64,000 nucleotides of DNA from Pseudomonas sp. Irchel 3E20 (GCF_900187645.1 NZ_FYEE01000011.1:62001-126000); one strand, 5' to 3'. Shown: positions 35,693 through 45,109, numbered from the stretch's first letter. Notes: generated by a model not told the origin, from the letters alone. A program made the numbers and translations.

Positions 35693-35752
35693 AAGCGTAA
35701 TTGCTGCACGTGTGAAGTAAGGGCGAAATCGGCGGCCTGACGGGCGACCGGT

Positions 35753-35801
35753 GCCCAACGCGCTCCTGGGGGAGCGAGCCACGCGGGCTCAGGCGTTGGG
35801 C
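35753..35801 (-). other. Compact three-way-junction inverted repeat upstream of def
   Basis: A 9-bp outer stem (GCCCAACGC at 35753-35761 with 35793-35801) encloses two adjacent perfect 5-bp hairpins (62-66/71-75 with a 4-nt loop; 76-80/86-90 with a 5-nt loop). Only one base (A at 35791) plus one G joins them to the closing strand. It starts 61 bp upstream of the def ATG, on the transcript side of def. Confidence 0.6.
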
Positions 35802-35975
35802 GCGAACGCACATAATAAAGGGATTCCCCCGATGTTGAAACGAGCAGTCGCCGTATGGGCGCTGCGAAGGGCCTGAAAAGGCCGGTGAAATCACAGATTC
35901 TCAACAAGTTACCAACAGACTTATCCACAGCTTGTTCCTTTTCCGAAGGGACTTATATCGATCAAGGATGATCCG

Positions 35976-37076
35976 ATGCCCACACCTGCTCCCACCGTTC
36001 TATCCCCTGCCGAACTCGAAGCGCGCCTGCGCCTGCATCGCCTGCCGGAGCTCGGCCCGCGGCGTTTTTACACGCTGCTGCAAGCCTTCGGTTCGGCCTC
36101 CAAAGCCCTCAGCGCACCGGCCAGTGCCTGGCGCGTCTTGGGGTTGCCGGCGGCCTGTAGCGATGCCCGGCGCAACCCCCAAGTGCGCGACGGCGCCAGC
36201 CACGCATTGGCCTGGCTAGAGCGCCCGGGCCAGCATTTGCTGATGTGGGACCAGCCCGGCTACCCCGCGCTGCTGGCGGAAATTGACGATGCGCCGCCGC
36301 TGTTGTTCGTCGCAGGCGCGCCGCAGATTCTGGAAAAACCGCAGTTGGCGATGGTCGGCAGCCGCCGCGCGTCGCGCCCGGGCATGGACACCGCCGCTAC
36401 GTTTTCCCGCAGCCTGGCCGGCGCCGGTTTTGTCATTACCAGCGGCCTGGCCCTGGGCATCGACGGCGCGGCGCACCAGGGCGCGCTGGACGTGGGCGGG
36501 CAGACCATCGGCGTGCTGGGCACGGGCCTGGAAAATTTTTATCCACAGCGCAATCGCACCCTCGCGCAAGCCATGATCGACGGCGGTAGCGCAGTGGTGT
36601 CCGAGTTCCCCTTGGAGACCGCGCCCAACGCCGCCAACTTCCCGCGGCGCAACCGCATCATCAGCGGGTTGTCCCTCGGCGTGCTGGTGGTGGAAGCCAG
36701 CGTGGCCAGCGGTTCGCTGATTACCGCGCGGCTGGCGGCGGAACAGGGCCGCGAGGTCTATGCCATTCCCGGCTCCATCCACCACCCCGGGGCGCGGGGT
36801 TGCCATCAGTTGATCCGCGATGGCGCGGTGCTGGTGGAAACCATCGAGCACGTGCTCGAAGCCCTGCGCGGCTGGCAGCAACTACCGCCCTCCTGCGAGG
36901 CGGCGCCGGCGCCCAGCGATCACCCGTTGCTGGCGCTGCTGCACGCCGCGCCCCACACCAGCGAAGCCCTGGCCGCCGCCAGTGGCTGGGCCTTGCCCAA
37001 GGTGCTGGCGGCCCTGACAGAGCTGGAGATGGACGGCCGCGCCGTTTGCGAAGGCGCGCGCTGGCTGGCGCGCTAG
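35976..37076 (+). CDS. dprA: DNA processing protein DprA
   Basis: 366 residues. An N-terminal helix-hairpin-like region is followed by the Rossmann-like core with MVGSRRASRPG, SGLALGIDGAAHQGAL, NRTLAQAM and SEFPLET. A C-terminal winged-helix (~300-360) is typical. DprA protects incoming single-stranded DNA and loads RecA. A DnaA box lies inside at 36539-36547. Confidence 0.95.
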   Translation: MPTPAPTVLSPAELEARLRLHRLPELGPRRFYTLLQAFGSASKALSAPASAWRVLGLPAACSDARRNPQVRDGASHALAWLERPGQHLLMWDQPGYPALLAEIDDAPPLLFVAGAPQILEKPQLAMVGSRRASRPGMDTAATFSRSLAGAGFVITSGLALGIDGAAHQGALDVGGQTIGVLGTGLENFYPQRNRTLAQAMIDGGSAVVSEFPLETAPNAANFPRRNRIISGLSLGVLVVEASVASGSLITARLAAEQGREVYAIPGSIHHPGARGCHQLIRDGAVLVETIEHVLEALRGWQQLPPSCEAAPAPSDHPLLALLHAAPHTSEALAAASGWALPKVLAALTELEMDGRAVCEGARWLAR

Positions 37077-37131
37077 GCTTTACCGGGAAGATCGGTAAAC
37101 TGCGCGCAGCTTTCATTTTGGAGACTCTGCG

Positions 37132-37689
37132 ATGGTCAATAGTTGGCGTGTGCAAGAGGCCGCACGAGAAATTCGCGCCGGGGCGGTGATTGCCTATCCA
37201 ACCGAAGCCGTGTGGGGCCTGGGTTGCGACCCGTGGAACCTCGACGCGGTCGAGCGCTTGCTGATGCTCAAGGGCCGTTCGGTGGAAAAAGGCCTGATCC
37301 TGGTGGCGGACAACATCCGCCAGTTCGACTTTTTGTTTGAAGACTTCCCGGACCTGTGGATCGACCGCATGGCCAGCACCTGGCCGGGGCCCAACACCTG
37401 GCTGGTGCCCCACCGGGGGATGCTGCCGCAGTGGATCACCGGCGTACACGAAACCGTGGCCCTGCGCGTCAGCGACCACCCGCAAGTGCGCGATTTGTGC
37501 TCGCTGGTCGGGCCGTTGGTGTCCACTTCGGCCAACCCTCAGGGCCGCCCGGCGGCGCGTACCCGGTTGCGGGTGGAGCAGTATTTTCGCGGGCAACTGG
37601 ACCTGGTGCTGGGCGGGCGCCTTGGCGGGCGCAAGAACCCCAGCGTGATCCGCGACCTGGCCACCGGCCAAGTGGTGCGGGCGGGTTAG
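37132..37689 (+). CDS. tsaC: L-threonylcarbamoyladenylate synthase, short TsaC type
   Basis: 185 residues; the YrdC fold with GAVIAYPTEAVWGLGCDP and the ending STSANPQGRPAARTR. It makes threonylcarbamoyl-AMP for t6A37 of tRNAs. It lacks the extra domain of Sua5. It lies 55 bp after dprA in the same direction. Confidence 0.95.
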   Translation: MVNSWRVQEAAREIRAGAVIAYPTEAVWGLGCDPWNLDAVERLLMLKGRSVEKGLILVADNIRQFDFLFEDFPDLWIDRMASTWPGPNTWLVPHRGMLPQWITGVHETVALRVSDHPQVRDLCSLVGPLVSTSANPQGRPAARTRLRVEQYFRGQLDLVLGGRLGGRKNPSVIRDLATGQVVRAG

Positions 37690-37714
37690 GGACTGCCCGC
37701 TCGCGATAGCGCCC

Positions 37715-38692
37715 TCAAGGCAACAGAATCGTCGACCCCGTGGTGCGCCGCGCCGACAGTTCGGTCTGCGCCTTGGCCGCTTCGGCCAGTGGGTAACGCT
37801 GGCTGATGTCCACCTTCAGCTTGCCGCTGGTGACCATGGCGAACAGCTCATCGGCCATGGTTTGCAGTGTTTCGGCGGTGTTGGCGTAAGTCGCCAGGGT
37901 CGGCCGGGTCACGTACAGCGAGCCCTTGGCCGCGAGGATCCCCAGGTTCACCCCTTCCACCGCGCCCGACGCATTGCCGAAACTCACCACCAGGCCCCGT
38001 GGCACCACGCTGTCCAGGGACGTCAGCCAGGTGTCCTTGCCGACGCCGTCGTACACCACGTCGCACTTTTTCCCGTCCGTCAGTTCCAGTACACGCTGTG
38101 CGACGTCTTCGCGGCTGTAGTCGATGGTCGCCCAGGCGCCGAGGGATTTGGCCAGCGCCGCTTTTTCGGGCGAGCTGACGGTGCCGATCAGCTTCACGCC
38201 CAGGGCCTTGGCCCACTGGCACGCCAGCGAACCCACGCCACCGGCCGCAGCGTGGAACAGGATGGTTTCGCCGCCCTTGAGGGCATAGGTCTGGCGCAAC
38301 AGGTACTGCACCGTCAGGCCTTTGAGCATCACCGCCGCCGCTTGCTCGAAGCTGATGGCCTCGGGCAGATGCACCAGGTTGCTCGCCGGCAGCACATGCA
38401 GGTCGCTGTAGGCGCCCAACGGGCCGCTGCCGTACGCCACGCGGTCGCCCACCTTGAACCGGGTCACTTCGCTGCCCACCGCCTCCACCACCCCGGCGCC
38501 CTCGGCGCCCAGGCCCGAGGGCAGGGCCGGCGGCGCGTACAAGCCACTGCGAAAATAGGTGTCGATGAAGTTCAGGCCAATGGCCTTGTTGCGCACTTGC
38601 ACTTGCTGGGGGCCGGGCGCGGCCGCTGAGTAGTCCACGTACTCCAATACGTCGGGGCCGCCATGGGCACGGAACTCAATACGCTTGGCCAT
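37715..38692 (-). CDS. qor: NADPH:quinone oxidoreductase (zinc-free MDR family)
   Basis: 325 residues from ATG 38692 (MAKRIEFRAHGGPDVLEYVD). The nucleotide-binding site HAAAGGVGSLACQWAKALG is present and no structural zinc cysteines are seen. It reduces quinones by one electron from NADPH. Convergent with tsaC, divergent from hemF. Confidence 0.92.
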   Translation of the reverse strand: MAKRIEFRAHGGPDVLEYVDYSAAAPGPQQVQVRNKAIGLNFIDTYFRSGLYAPPALPSGLGAEGAGVVEAVGSEVTRFKVGDRVAYGSGPLGAYSDLHVLPASNLVHLPEAISFEQAAAVMLKGLTVQYLLRQTYALKGGETILFHAAAGGVGSLACQWAKALGVKLIGTVSSPEKAALAKSLGAWATIDYSREDVAQRVLELTDGKKCDVVYDGVGKDTWLTSLDSVVPRGLVVSFGNASGAVEGVNLGILAAKGSLYVTRPTLATYANTAETLQTMADELFAMVTSGKLKVDISQRYPLAEAAKAQTELSARRTTGSTILLP

Positions 38693-38858
38693 CTGCACTG
38701 TCCTCGGGTCGGTTGGCAAAGGCTCCTATCGGACTCCTAAGCTTGATCTTCGTCAACTGCGGCGCACGCGAGCGCAGTGGTATGCTACGCGCCCATTTGC
38801 GCCGGCCTCAGGCTCCATACGAAGCGCCGTGTAGCTTTGCCCGATTCAAGGTGATGCC

Positions 38859-39767
38859 ATGACTACCCGCACCGAGGCCGTAAAAGCCTACCTGCTCGAC
38901 CTGCAAGACCGCATTTGTGCCGCCCTGGAAACTGAGGACGGTGGCACCCGTTTCGTCGAAGACGCCTGGACCCGGCCCGCCGGCGGCGGTGGTCGCACGC
39001 GAGTGATCGAAAACGGCGCGGTGATCGAGAAGGGCGGCGTCAACTTTTCCCACGTATTCGGCAGCGGCCTGCCGCCGTCCGCCAGCGCCCATCGGCCCGA
39101 GCTGGCCGGCCGTGGCTTCGAGGCGCTGGGGGTGTCCCTGGTGATCCACCCGCACAACCCCTATGTGCCAACGTCCCATGCCAACGTGCGCTTTTTCATC
39201 GCAGAAAAAGAAGGCGAAGAACCGGTGTGGTGGTTCGGCGGCGGCTTCGACCTGACCCCCTACTACGGCAACGACGAAGACTGCGTGCACTGGCACCGCG
39301 TGGCCGAACAGGCCTGCGCGCCGTTCGGCGCCGATGTCTACCCGCGCTACAAGGCCTGGTGCGACAGCTACTTCCACCTCAAGCACCGCAACGAACCGCG
39401 GGGCATCGGCGGCCTGTTTTTCGATGACCTGAACGAGTGGGATTTCGACACCTGCTTCGCCTTCATGCGCGCCATCGGCGACGCCTACATCGACGCCTAC
39501 CTGCCCATCGTCCAGCGCCGCAAGGCCCAGGCCTACAGCGAGCAGCAGCGCCAATTCCAGGAGTTGCGCCGCGGTCGTTACGTGGAGTTCAACCTGGTCT
39601 ACGACCGTGGCACCCTGTTTGGCCTGCAATCGGGCGGGCGTACCGAGTCGATCCTCATGTCGTTGCCGCCGCAAGTGCGCTGGAGCTACGACTGGAAACC
39701 CGAGCCTGGCAGCGAAGAAGCGCGCCTGACCGACTACTTCCTGCAAGACCGCGACTGGCTGGCCTGA
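38859..39767 (+). CDS. hemF: Oxygen-dependent coproporphyrinogen III oxidase
   Basis: 302 residues. GGVNFSHVFG, HPHNPYVPTSHANVR, WWFGGGFDLTPYYG and RGIGGLFFDDLNEWDF are all family signatures. It decarboxylates coproporphyrinogen III to protoporphyrinogen IX using O2. 15 bp before aroE, which it probably shares a transcript with. Confidence 0.97.
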   Translation: MTTRTEAVKAYLLDLQDRICAALETEDGGTRFVEDAWTRPAGGGGRTRVIENGAVIEKGGVNFSHVFGSGLPPSASAHRPELAGRGFEALGVSLVIHPHNPYVPTSHANVRFFIAEKEGEEPVWWFGGGFDLTPYYGNDEDCVHWHRVAEQACAPFGADVYPRYKAWCDSYFHLKHRNEPRGIGGLFFDDLNEWDFDTCFAFMRAIGDAYIDAYLPIVQRRKAQAYSEQQRQFQELRRGRYVEFNLVYDRGTLFGLQSGGRTESILMSLPPQVRWSYDWKPEPGSEEARLTDYFLQDRDWLA

Positions 39768-39782
39768 CCGAGGAGATGCCCG

Positions 39783-40604
39783 ATGGATCACTACGTCGTT
39801 TTCGGTAACCCGATTGCCCATAGCAAATCGCCGCTGATCCATCGCCTGTTTGCCCAGCAAACCGGCCAGCAACTGGCCTACGACACGCTGCTGGCGCCGC
39901 TCGACGATTTCGCCCACTGCGCCCGGGAATTTTTCCGCGAGGGGCGCGGCGCCAACGTCACAGTGCCCTTCAAGGAACAGGCCTATCGCCTGGCCACCCG
40001 CCTCACCGAGCGCGCCCTGCGGGCCGGTGCGGTCAACACCTTAAGCAAACTCGACGACGGCACACTGCTGGGCGACAACACCGACGGCGCGGGCCTGGTG
40101 CGCGACCTCACGGTCAATGCCGGGGTCAGCCTCAAGGGCAAGCGCGTGCTGCTGCTGGGCGCGGGCGGCGCGGTGCGTGGGGCGTTGGAGCCGTTGCTGG
40201 GCGAGCAGCCCTCGTCGCTGATAATCGCCAACCGCACCGTAGAAAAAGCCGAACTGCTGGCCGAACTTTTCGCCGACCTGGGGCCGGTGTCGGCCAGCGG
40301 TTTCGATTGGCTGCACGAATCGGTGGACGTGATTATCAACGCCACCTCCGCCAGCCTCGCGGGCGACCTGCCGCCGATTGCCAGCAGCCTGATCGAACCG
40401 GGCCACACGGTGTGCTACGACATGATGTACAGCCAGGCCCCGACCCCGTTCTGCCGCTGGGCCAGCGAACACGGTGCGGCGCTGTCGCTCGATGGCCTGG
40501 GCATGCTCGTCGAACAGGCCGGCGAAGCCTTCTACCTGTGGCGCGGCGTGCGCCCGGACACGGCGCCGGTGTTGGCGCAGTTGCGGCAAGGGTTGGCGCT
40601 GTAG
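39783..40604 (+). CDS. aroE: Shikimate dehydrogenase (NADP+)
   Basis: 273 residues. Substrate motifs NPIAHSKSP and ANVTVPFKEQAY (with the catalytic Lys) lie in the N-terminal half. The NADP site GAGGAVRGALEPLL and NRTVEKA follow. It reduces 3-dehydroshikimate to shikimate. Confidence 0.97.
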   Translation: MDHYVVFGNPIAHSKSPLIHRLFAQQTGQQLAYDTLLAPLDDFAHCAREFFREGRGANVTVPFKEQAYRLATRLTERALRAGAVNTLSKLDDGTLLGDNTDGAGLVRDLTVNAGVSLKGKRVLLLGAGGAVRGALEPLLGEQPSSLIIANRTVEKAELLAELFADLGPVSASGFDWLHESVDVIINATSASLAGDLPPIASSLIEPGHTVCYDMMYSQAPTPFCRWASEHGAALSLDGLGMLVEQAGEAFYLWRGVRPDTAPVLAQLRQGLAL

Positions 40605-40620
40605 GGCTTCACCTCTCCTG

Positions 40621-40707
40621 GTGGGAGCGAGCCCGCTCGCGATGGCGCAGTGTCAGCCGACATCACCTTTTCTGACCCACCGCCATCGCGGGCAGGCTCG
40701 CTCCCAC
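40621..40707. repeat. REP doublet (REPIN)
   Basis: GTGGGAGCGAGCCCGCTCGC and its inverted mate ending GGCTCGCTCCCAC, about 87 bp apart end to end. It lies between convergent aroE and the SulP gene. Confidence 0.9.
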
Positions 40708-40736
40708 AGAGGCTGGCTCCCATAGCAAGAAACCCC

Positions 40737-42305
40737 TCAGTCCTCGAACCGAATCGGGCATTTTTGCGGCCCTTCCAGCTTCATCAGCTCCTCCACCACC
40801 TGCGGCCTTGCGCGGCGCAGGGTCAGGCTGCGGCCCTGCTGCAATAGGCGCCGCGCTTCCTGGTGGAGCATCTCCACCCCTGAGTAGTCGATAAAGTTGA
40901 TCTGCTGCGCGTCGATCACCACCCGCGCGCCGTGCAAGCGTTGCAGGCGCACTTGCAGGTAATGGCTGGCGCCGAAAAAAATCGACCCGCCGACCCGCAG
41001 CACATCGTCCTCGCCCTCGCGCAACTGCTGCACCCGTGGCTGCGACGTGCGCTTGAGGTAGAAAAACAGCGACGCCAGCACCCCGGCGTAAATCGCCGTT
41101 TGCAGCTCCAGCAACAGGGTCGCCAGGCAGGTCAGCAGCATCACCACGAACTCCGCGCGGCTGACCCGCAGCAGTGCGCGAATGCCGCGCACATCCACCA
41201 GCCCCCAACTGATAAGCACAATGCTCGCCGCCATGCTCGGCAGCGGTATGTGGGCGATCAACCCTGCCCCGGCCACGGCGAACAGCGCCACCCACAGCGC
41301 CGAAAACACCCCGGCCAGCGGCGAGCAGGCACCCGCCTCGTAGCTCAACCCGGAGCGGGTGAAGGAGCCAGCCGACAACGAGCCGGAGAAAAACCCACCG
41401 ACGATATTGGACAAGCCCTGGGCACGAACTTCCTGGTTAGCGTCGAGAAGTTGCTGGGAACGTGCGGCGATCGAACGGGCAATCGACAGGCTGGTGACCA
41501 GCCCCAGCATGCCCACCGCCACCGCGCTGGGCAGCAGGCGCAGGATCAAGTCCAGGTCCAACGGCAAAGCGCTGAACGGCGGCAAGCGCCCGACAAACCC
41601 GCTGACCCGTTGCACATGGCCAAACAGCCCCGGCCACAGCCACACCAGCAGGCTGCTGGCCACCAGGCTCAGCAGCAGCGTCGGCCAGCGCGGCAGCAAA
41701 CGCTTGAGGCCGATGCCCAGGGCCAGGGTCAGCAGGCCCAGGGCCAGCGACGGGCGGTCGATGTGCCCAGCCTCGCGCAGCAGCGCCAGCAGGCTGTTGA
41801 TCGCGGTCGCCTGGTTCGGCACCTCCAGCCCCAACAGGTTGGGCAACTGCCCCAGGGCAATCACCACCGCCGCGCCGAGGGTGAAGCCCAGCACCACGGC
41901 ATGGGAGACGAAATTCACCAGCGCGCCGAAGCGCAACATCCCCAGCAGCCACTGGAAAATGCCCGCCAGCAGGGTCAGCAACAGGATCAGGGTCACGTAG
42001 TCCTGCGTCCCCGGTACCGCCAAGGGGCTGATACTGGCGTACAGCACGATGGAAATCGCCGCTGTCGGCCCGCAGATCAAATGCCACGACGAGCCCCACA
42101 AACAGGCGATCAACACCGGCACGATCGCCGCGTACAAACCGTATTCCGGCGGCAGGCCGGCGATCAGCGCGTAGGCAATCGACTGCGGCAATGCCAGGAT
42201 CGCCCCGCTCAACCCGACGATAGCGTCGCGGCCCACGCTGGCGCGGGTCTGGCGCGGCAGCCAGGCGAGGAAGGGAAACAACTGATGGCGAGTGGGCACA
42301 GCCAT
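40737..42305 (-). CDS. SulP-family anion transporter with STAS domain
   Basis: 522 residues from ATG 42305. About 10-14 membrane segments start with VGLSGAILALPQSIAYALIAGLPPEYGLYA, the SulP signature. A C-terminal STAS domain (~405-515) includes VVIDAQQINFIDYSGVEML. Family members carry sulfate, bicarbonate or dicarboxylates. The nearby choline sulfatase gene makes sulfate plausible, but direct evidence is lacking. Confidence 0.9.
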   Translation of the reverse strand: MAVPTRHQLFPFLAWLPRQTRASVGRDAIVGLSGAILALPQSIAYALIAGLPPEYGLYAAIVPVLIACLWGSSWHLICGPTAAISIVLYASISPLAVPGTQDYVTLILLLTLLAGIFQWLLGMLRFGALVNFVSHAVVLGFTLGAAVVIALGQLPNLLGLEVPNQATAINSLLALLREAGHIDRPSLALGLLTLALGIGLKRLLPRWPTLLLSLVASSLLVWLWPGLFGHVQRVSGFVGRLPPFSALPLDLDLILRLLPSAVAVGMLGLVTSLSIARSIAARSQQLLDANQEVRAQGLSNIVGGFFSGSLSAGSFTRSGLSYEAGACSPLAGVFSALWVALFAVAGAGLIAHIPLPSMAASIVLISWGLVDVRGIRALLRVSRAEFVVMLLTCLATLLLELQTAIYAGVLASLFFYLKRTSQPRVQQLREGEDDVLRVGGSIFFGASHYLQVRLQRLHGARVVIDAQQINFIDYSGVEMLHQEARRLLQQGRSLTLRRARPQVVEELMKLEGPQKCPIRFED

Positions 42306-42413
42306 GGGGCCTCGAAGGTGGGGGGAGGTGGCCAAAGAGTATCAGGTGGCGGGTTGACGGGGGGCGGACCCTAAGGAGCCCAACCCTGTGGGAAAGCGCT
42401 ATGGGAGAGCGCT

Positions 42414-42501
42414 GTGGGAGCGAGCCTGCTCGCGATAGCGGTATACCTGCCGTCATGGTTGCTGGCTGTACTGCCGCCATCGCGAGCAGGCTCGCTCCCA
42501 C
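42414..42501. repeat. REP doublet (REPIN)
   Basis: GTGGGAGCGAGCCTGCTCGC and an inverted copy ending GGCTCGCTCCCAC, between choX and the SulP promoter region. Confidence 0.9.
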
Positions 42502-42544
42502 AGAACCTGCCCCACAGAAAAAACCGCCAAGCAAAAACCAGGCA

Positions 42545-43465
42545 TTAAAGCCTGGCCTTAACCGCCGCCAACGCCTCCTGCCCATCCAGGGTTTTCACCC
42601 CCTCCAGCCATGCGTCCAGCACCGCCGGGTTGGCCTGGAGCCAGGCCTTGGCCGCGGCGCCGTTGCTGGTTTTGTCGTTGGCCACGGCGGCCATGATGCT
42701 GTTTTCCATGGCCTGGGTGAATGTCAGGTTGTTCAGCAACCTGGCCACGTTCGGGCAGGCCTGGGCATAACCCTTGCGGGTCAGGGTGTGGACGCTGCCG
42801 GTGGCGCCAAAGTACTTTTCGCCGCCCTTGAGGTAGCGCATGTTCAGTTGCACGTTCATCGGGTGCGGCGTCCAGCCCAGAAAGGCCACGAAGCGCTGGC
42901 GCTTCACTGCCCGCCCTACCTCGGCCAGCATCGCCTGCTCGCTGGATTCCACCAGTTTCCAGCGGCCCAGGTCGTAATCGTTTTTCTTGATGATCTCTTG
43001 CAGCGACAAGTTGGCCGGGGCGCCGGCGCCGATGCCATAGAGCTTGCTGCCAAAGCGCTCGGCAAACCGATTGAGGTCGGCAAAATCCTGCACGCCGGCC
43101 TCCCACACATAGTCGGGTACGGCCAGGGTGAACTCGGTGCCGTCCAGGTTTTTCGCCAGTTGGGTGACCTCGCCCGAGGCCACGAACTTGTCGTAGAAGC
43201 CCTGCTGCGCCGGCATCCAGTTGCCCAGGAACACATCCACCTGGCCGTCCTTGAGGCCGCCGAAAATGATCGGCACCGCCAGGGTATCGACCCTGGGCTT
43301 GTAGCCCATGCCTTCGAGCACAAACCCAGTGAGGGCATTGGTGGCGGCGATGTCGCTCCAGCCCGGGTCGGCCATTTTCACCGTCTCGCAGCCCGGTTCG
43401 GCCTGGGCCGCCGCGCAGCCCAAGGCCAGCAACCCGGCCAGCAGCCCTGTGGATAACCTTTGCAT
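42545..43465 (-). CDS. choX: Choline ABC transporter substrate-binding protein
   Basis: 306 residues. A signal peptide ends AAAQA before EPGCETV. The body is an OpuAC-type binding domain with VKMADPGWSDIAATNAL and FLGNWMPAQQGFYDKFV. The second of two close ATGs (43465) is chosen because AAGGGG lies 6 nt upstream of it and touches the first. It follows betC by 15 bp, so both should be one transcript. No permease or ATPase gene is adjacent, so the transporter partners lie elsewhere. A perfect DnaA box (43448-43456) lies in the signal-peptide codons and another at 43500-43508 just upstream. Confidence 0.92.
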   Translation of the reverse strand: MQRLSTGLLAGLLALGCAAAQAEPGCETVKMADPGWSDIAATNALTGFVLEGMGYKPRVDTLAVPIIFGGLKDGQVDVFLGNWMPAQQGFYDKFVASGEVTQLAKNLDGTEFTLAVPDYVWEAGVQDFADLNRFAERFGSKLYGIGAGAPANLSLQEIIKKNDYDLGRWKLVESSEQAMLAEVGRAVKRQRFVAFLGWTPHPMNVQLNMRYLKGGEKYFGATGSVHTLTRKGYAQACPNVARLLNNLTFTQAMENSIMAAVANDKTSNGAAAKAWLQANPAVLDAWLEGVKTLDGQEALAAVKARL

Positions 43466-43480
43466 GTGCATCCCCTTACG

Positions 43481-44995
43481 TTATTGGAGTGGGCAGGGTT
43501 GTGGATAACGTGCCTTGCGCTCCAGGTCATCGAGGTCGATGTGGTTGCGCATGTACTGCTGGCTGGCGTCTACCAGCGGCTGGTGGTCCCAGCTCTTGAG
43601 TTGGCCCACGGCCAATGCCTGGGCCACGAAGCGGCGGCGGCGCTGGCTGGCCAGCACCTGGGCGGTGATGGCGGGGATGTTCCACTTGGCCCGCGCCTCG
43701 GCGAGAAAAGCGTCGAAAAGCGGGCGATGTGGCGGCGATTGGCTGAGTTCTTCCTGTTCCTGGGGGTCGTTGTGCACGTCGAACAGCAAGCACGGGTCGT
43801 CCTCGCTGTAGATGAACTTGTAGGCGCCCCGGCGGATCATCATCAGCGGGCTCACGGTGCCTTCGGCCATGTACTCGCCGAACACCTCGTCGTGCCCGCT
43901 GCCGCCCTGCAAATGCGGCACCAGCGAGCGGCCATCCAACGCCAGCCCCGGCGCCACCTCGCCCCCGGCCAACTCCACCAGGGTGGGCAGCAGGTCGGCA
44001 GTCGATACCGCCGCCCGCACCCGCCCCGCCGCGAATTGCCCCGGCGCCCACACCAGCAGCGGCACGCGGGCGGCCATCTCGAACCAGTGCATTTTGTACC
44101 AAAGCCCGCGCTCGCCGAGCATGTCGCCATGGTCGCCCGAGAAGACAATCAGGGTGTCGTCCAACAGCCCGGTTTCGTCGAGGGTTTGCAGGAGTTTGCC
44201 GACGTTGTCGTCGATATAGCTGCACGCACCAAAATAGGCACGGCGCGCGTCGCGGATCTTATCCACAGGCAGCGGCTTGTCCCACAGGTCGTAAACCTTG
44301 AGCAAGCGTTGGGAATGAGGGTCTTGCGCTGCTTGAGGGGGCGTGTGCGGCAGTGGGATTTCATCGTCGCGGTACAAATCCCAATACGCCTTGGGGATGG
44401 TGTACGGGTCGTGGGGGTGGGTCATCGACACCGTCAGGCAAAACGGCTGGTCGCCGGCCTCGCGCACATGGTCGTACAAATACTGGCGCGCCTTGAACAG
44501 CACCTCTTCGTCGAAATCCAGTTGGTTGGTGCGCACGCACGGGCCGGCCTGCAGCACCGAGGCCATGTTGTGGTACCAGGTGGGGCGCACATCCGGCTCG
44601 TCCCAGTTCACCGCCCAGCCGTAGTCGGCCGGGTAAATGTCGCTGGTCAGGCGCTGTTCGTAGCCGTGCAACTGGTCGGGGCCGCAAAAGTGCATCTTGC
44701 CCGACAGCGCCGTGCGGTAGCCCAGGCGCCGCAGGTAGTGGGCATAGGTCGGTACATCGGCGGGGAAATCCGCCGCGTTGTCGTAGGCGCCGATCTTGCT
44801 CGGCAACTGGCCGCTGACCAGGGTAAAGCGCGACGGCGCGCACAGGGGGCTGTTGCAGTACGCGGCGTCGAACACCACACCCTGGGCGGCGAGGCGGCTC
44901 AAATTCGGCAGCTTGATGGGCGATGGCCCGTAGAAGGGCAGCATGGGCGCGGCCATTTGATCGGCCATGATGAAAAGAATGTTCTTGCGCTTCAT
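43481..44995 (-). CDS. betC: Choline-sulfatase
   Basis: 504 residues from ATG 44995 (MKRKNILFIMADQMAAPML). The sulfatase signature C52-A-P-S-R56 holds the Cys converted to formylglycine. SGDHGDMLGERGLWYKM completes the metal site. It splits choline-O-sulfate to choline and sulfate, a route to glycine betaine. Divergent LysR to its right and choX after it form the known choline-sulfate module. One DnaA box (44259-44267) lies inside. Confidence 0.95.
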   Translation of the reverse strand: MKRKNILFIMADQMAAPMLPFYGPSPIKLPNLSRLAAQGVVFDAAYCNSPLCAPSRFTLVSGQLPSKIGAYDNAADFPADVPTYAHYLRRLGYRTALSGKMHFCGPDQLHGYEQRLTSDIYPADYGWAVNWDEPDVRPTWYHNMASVLQAGPCVRTNQLDFDEEVLFKARQYLYDHVREAGDQPFCLTVSMTHPHDPYTIPKAYWDLYRDDEIPLPHTPPQAAQDPHSQRLLKVYDLWDKPLPVDKIRDARRAYFGACSYIDDNVGKLLQTLDETGLLDDTLIVFSGDHGDMLGERGLWYKMHWFEMAARVPLLVWAPGQFAAGRVRAAVSTADLLPTLVELAGGEVAPGLALDGRSLVPHLQGGSGHDEVFGEYMAEGTVSPLMMIRRGAYKFIYSEDDPCLLFDVHNDPQEQEELSQSPPHRPLFDAFLAEARAKWNIPAITAQVLASQRRRRFVAQALAVGQLKSWDHQPLVDASQQYMRNHIDLDDLERKARYPQPCPLQ

Positions 44996-45109
44996 GGGTT
45001 CGCGGCATTCCATAGTCAGCAGTTATGCGAAAGTGCTGGGGCCGAGAATGTAGCCCGCGCACTGAGCGGTAAAGCCCACGCAAGGCAATGACTAGGATAA
45101 GCACAGCTT

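Noticed and set aside
40621..40707. REP inverted repeats taken as CRISPR or as transcription terminators
   Set aside because: They are doublets with long variable centres, no regular repeat-spacer array, and lack a T-tract directly after the stem.
40932..42374. 480-codon open frame antisense to the SulP gene
   Set aside because: Arg/Gln/His-rich with no domain; the SulP reading has clear membrane segments and a STAS domain.
43460..45091. 543-codon open frame antisense to betC
   Set aside because: Shadow frame; betC has the sulfatase CAPSR motif and normal length.
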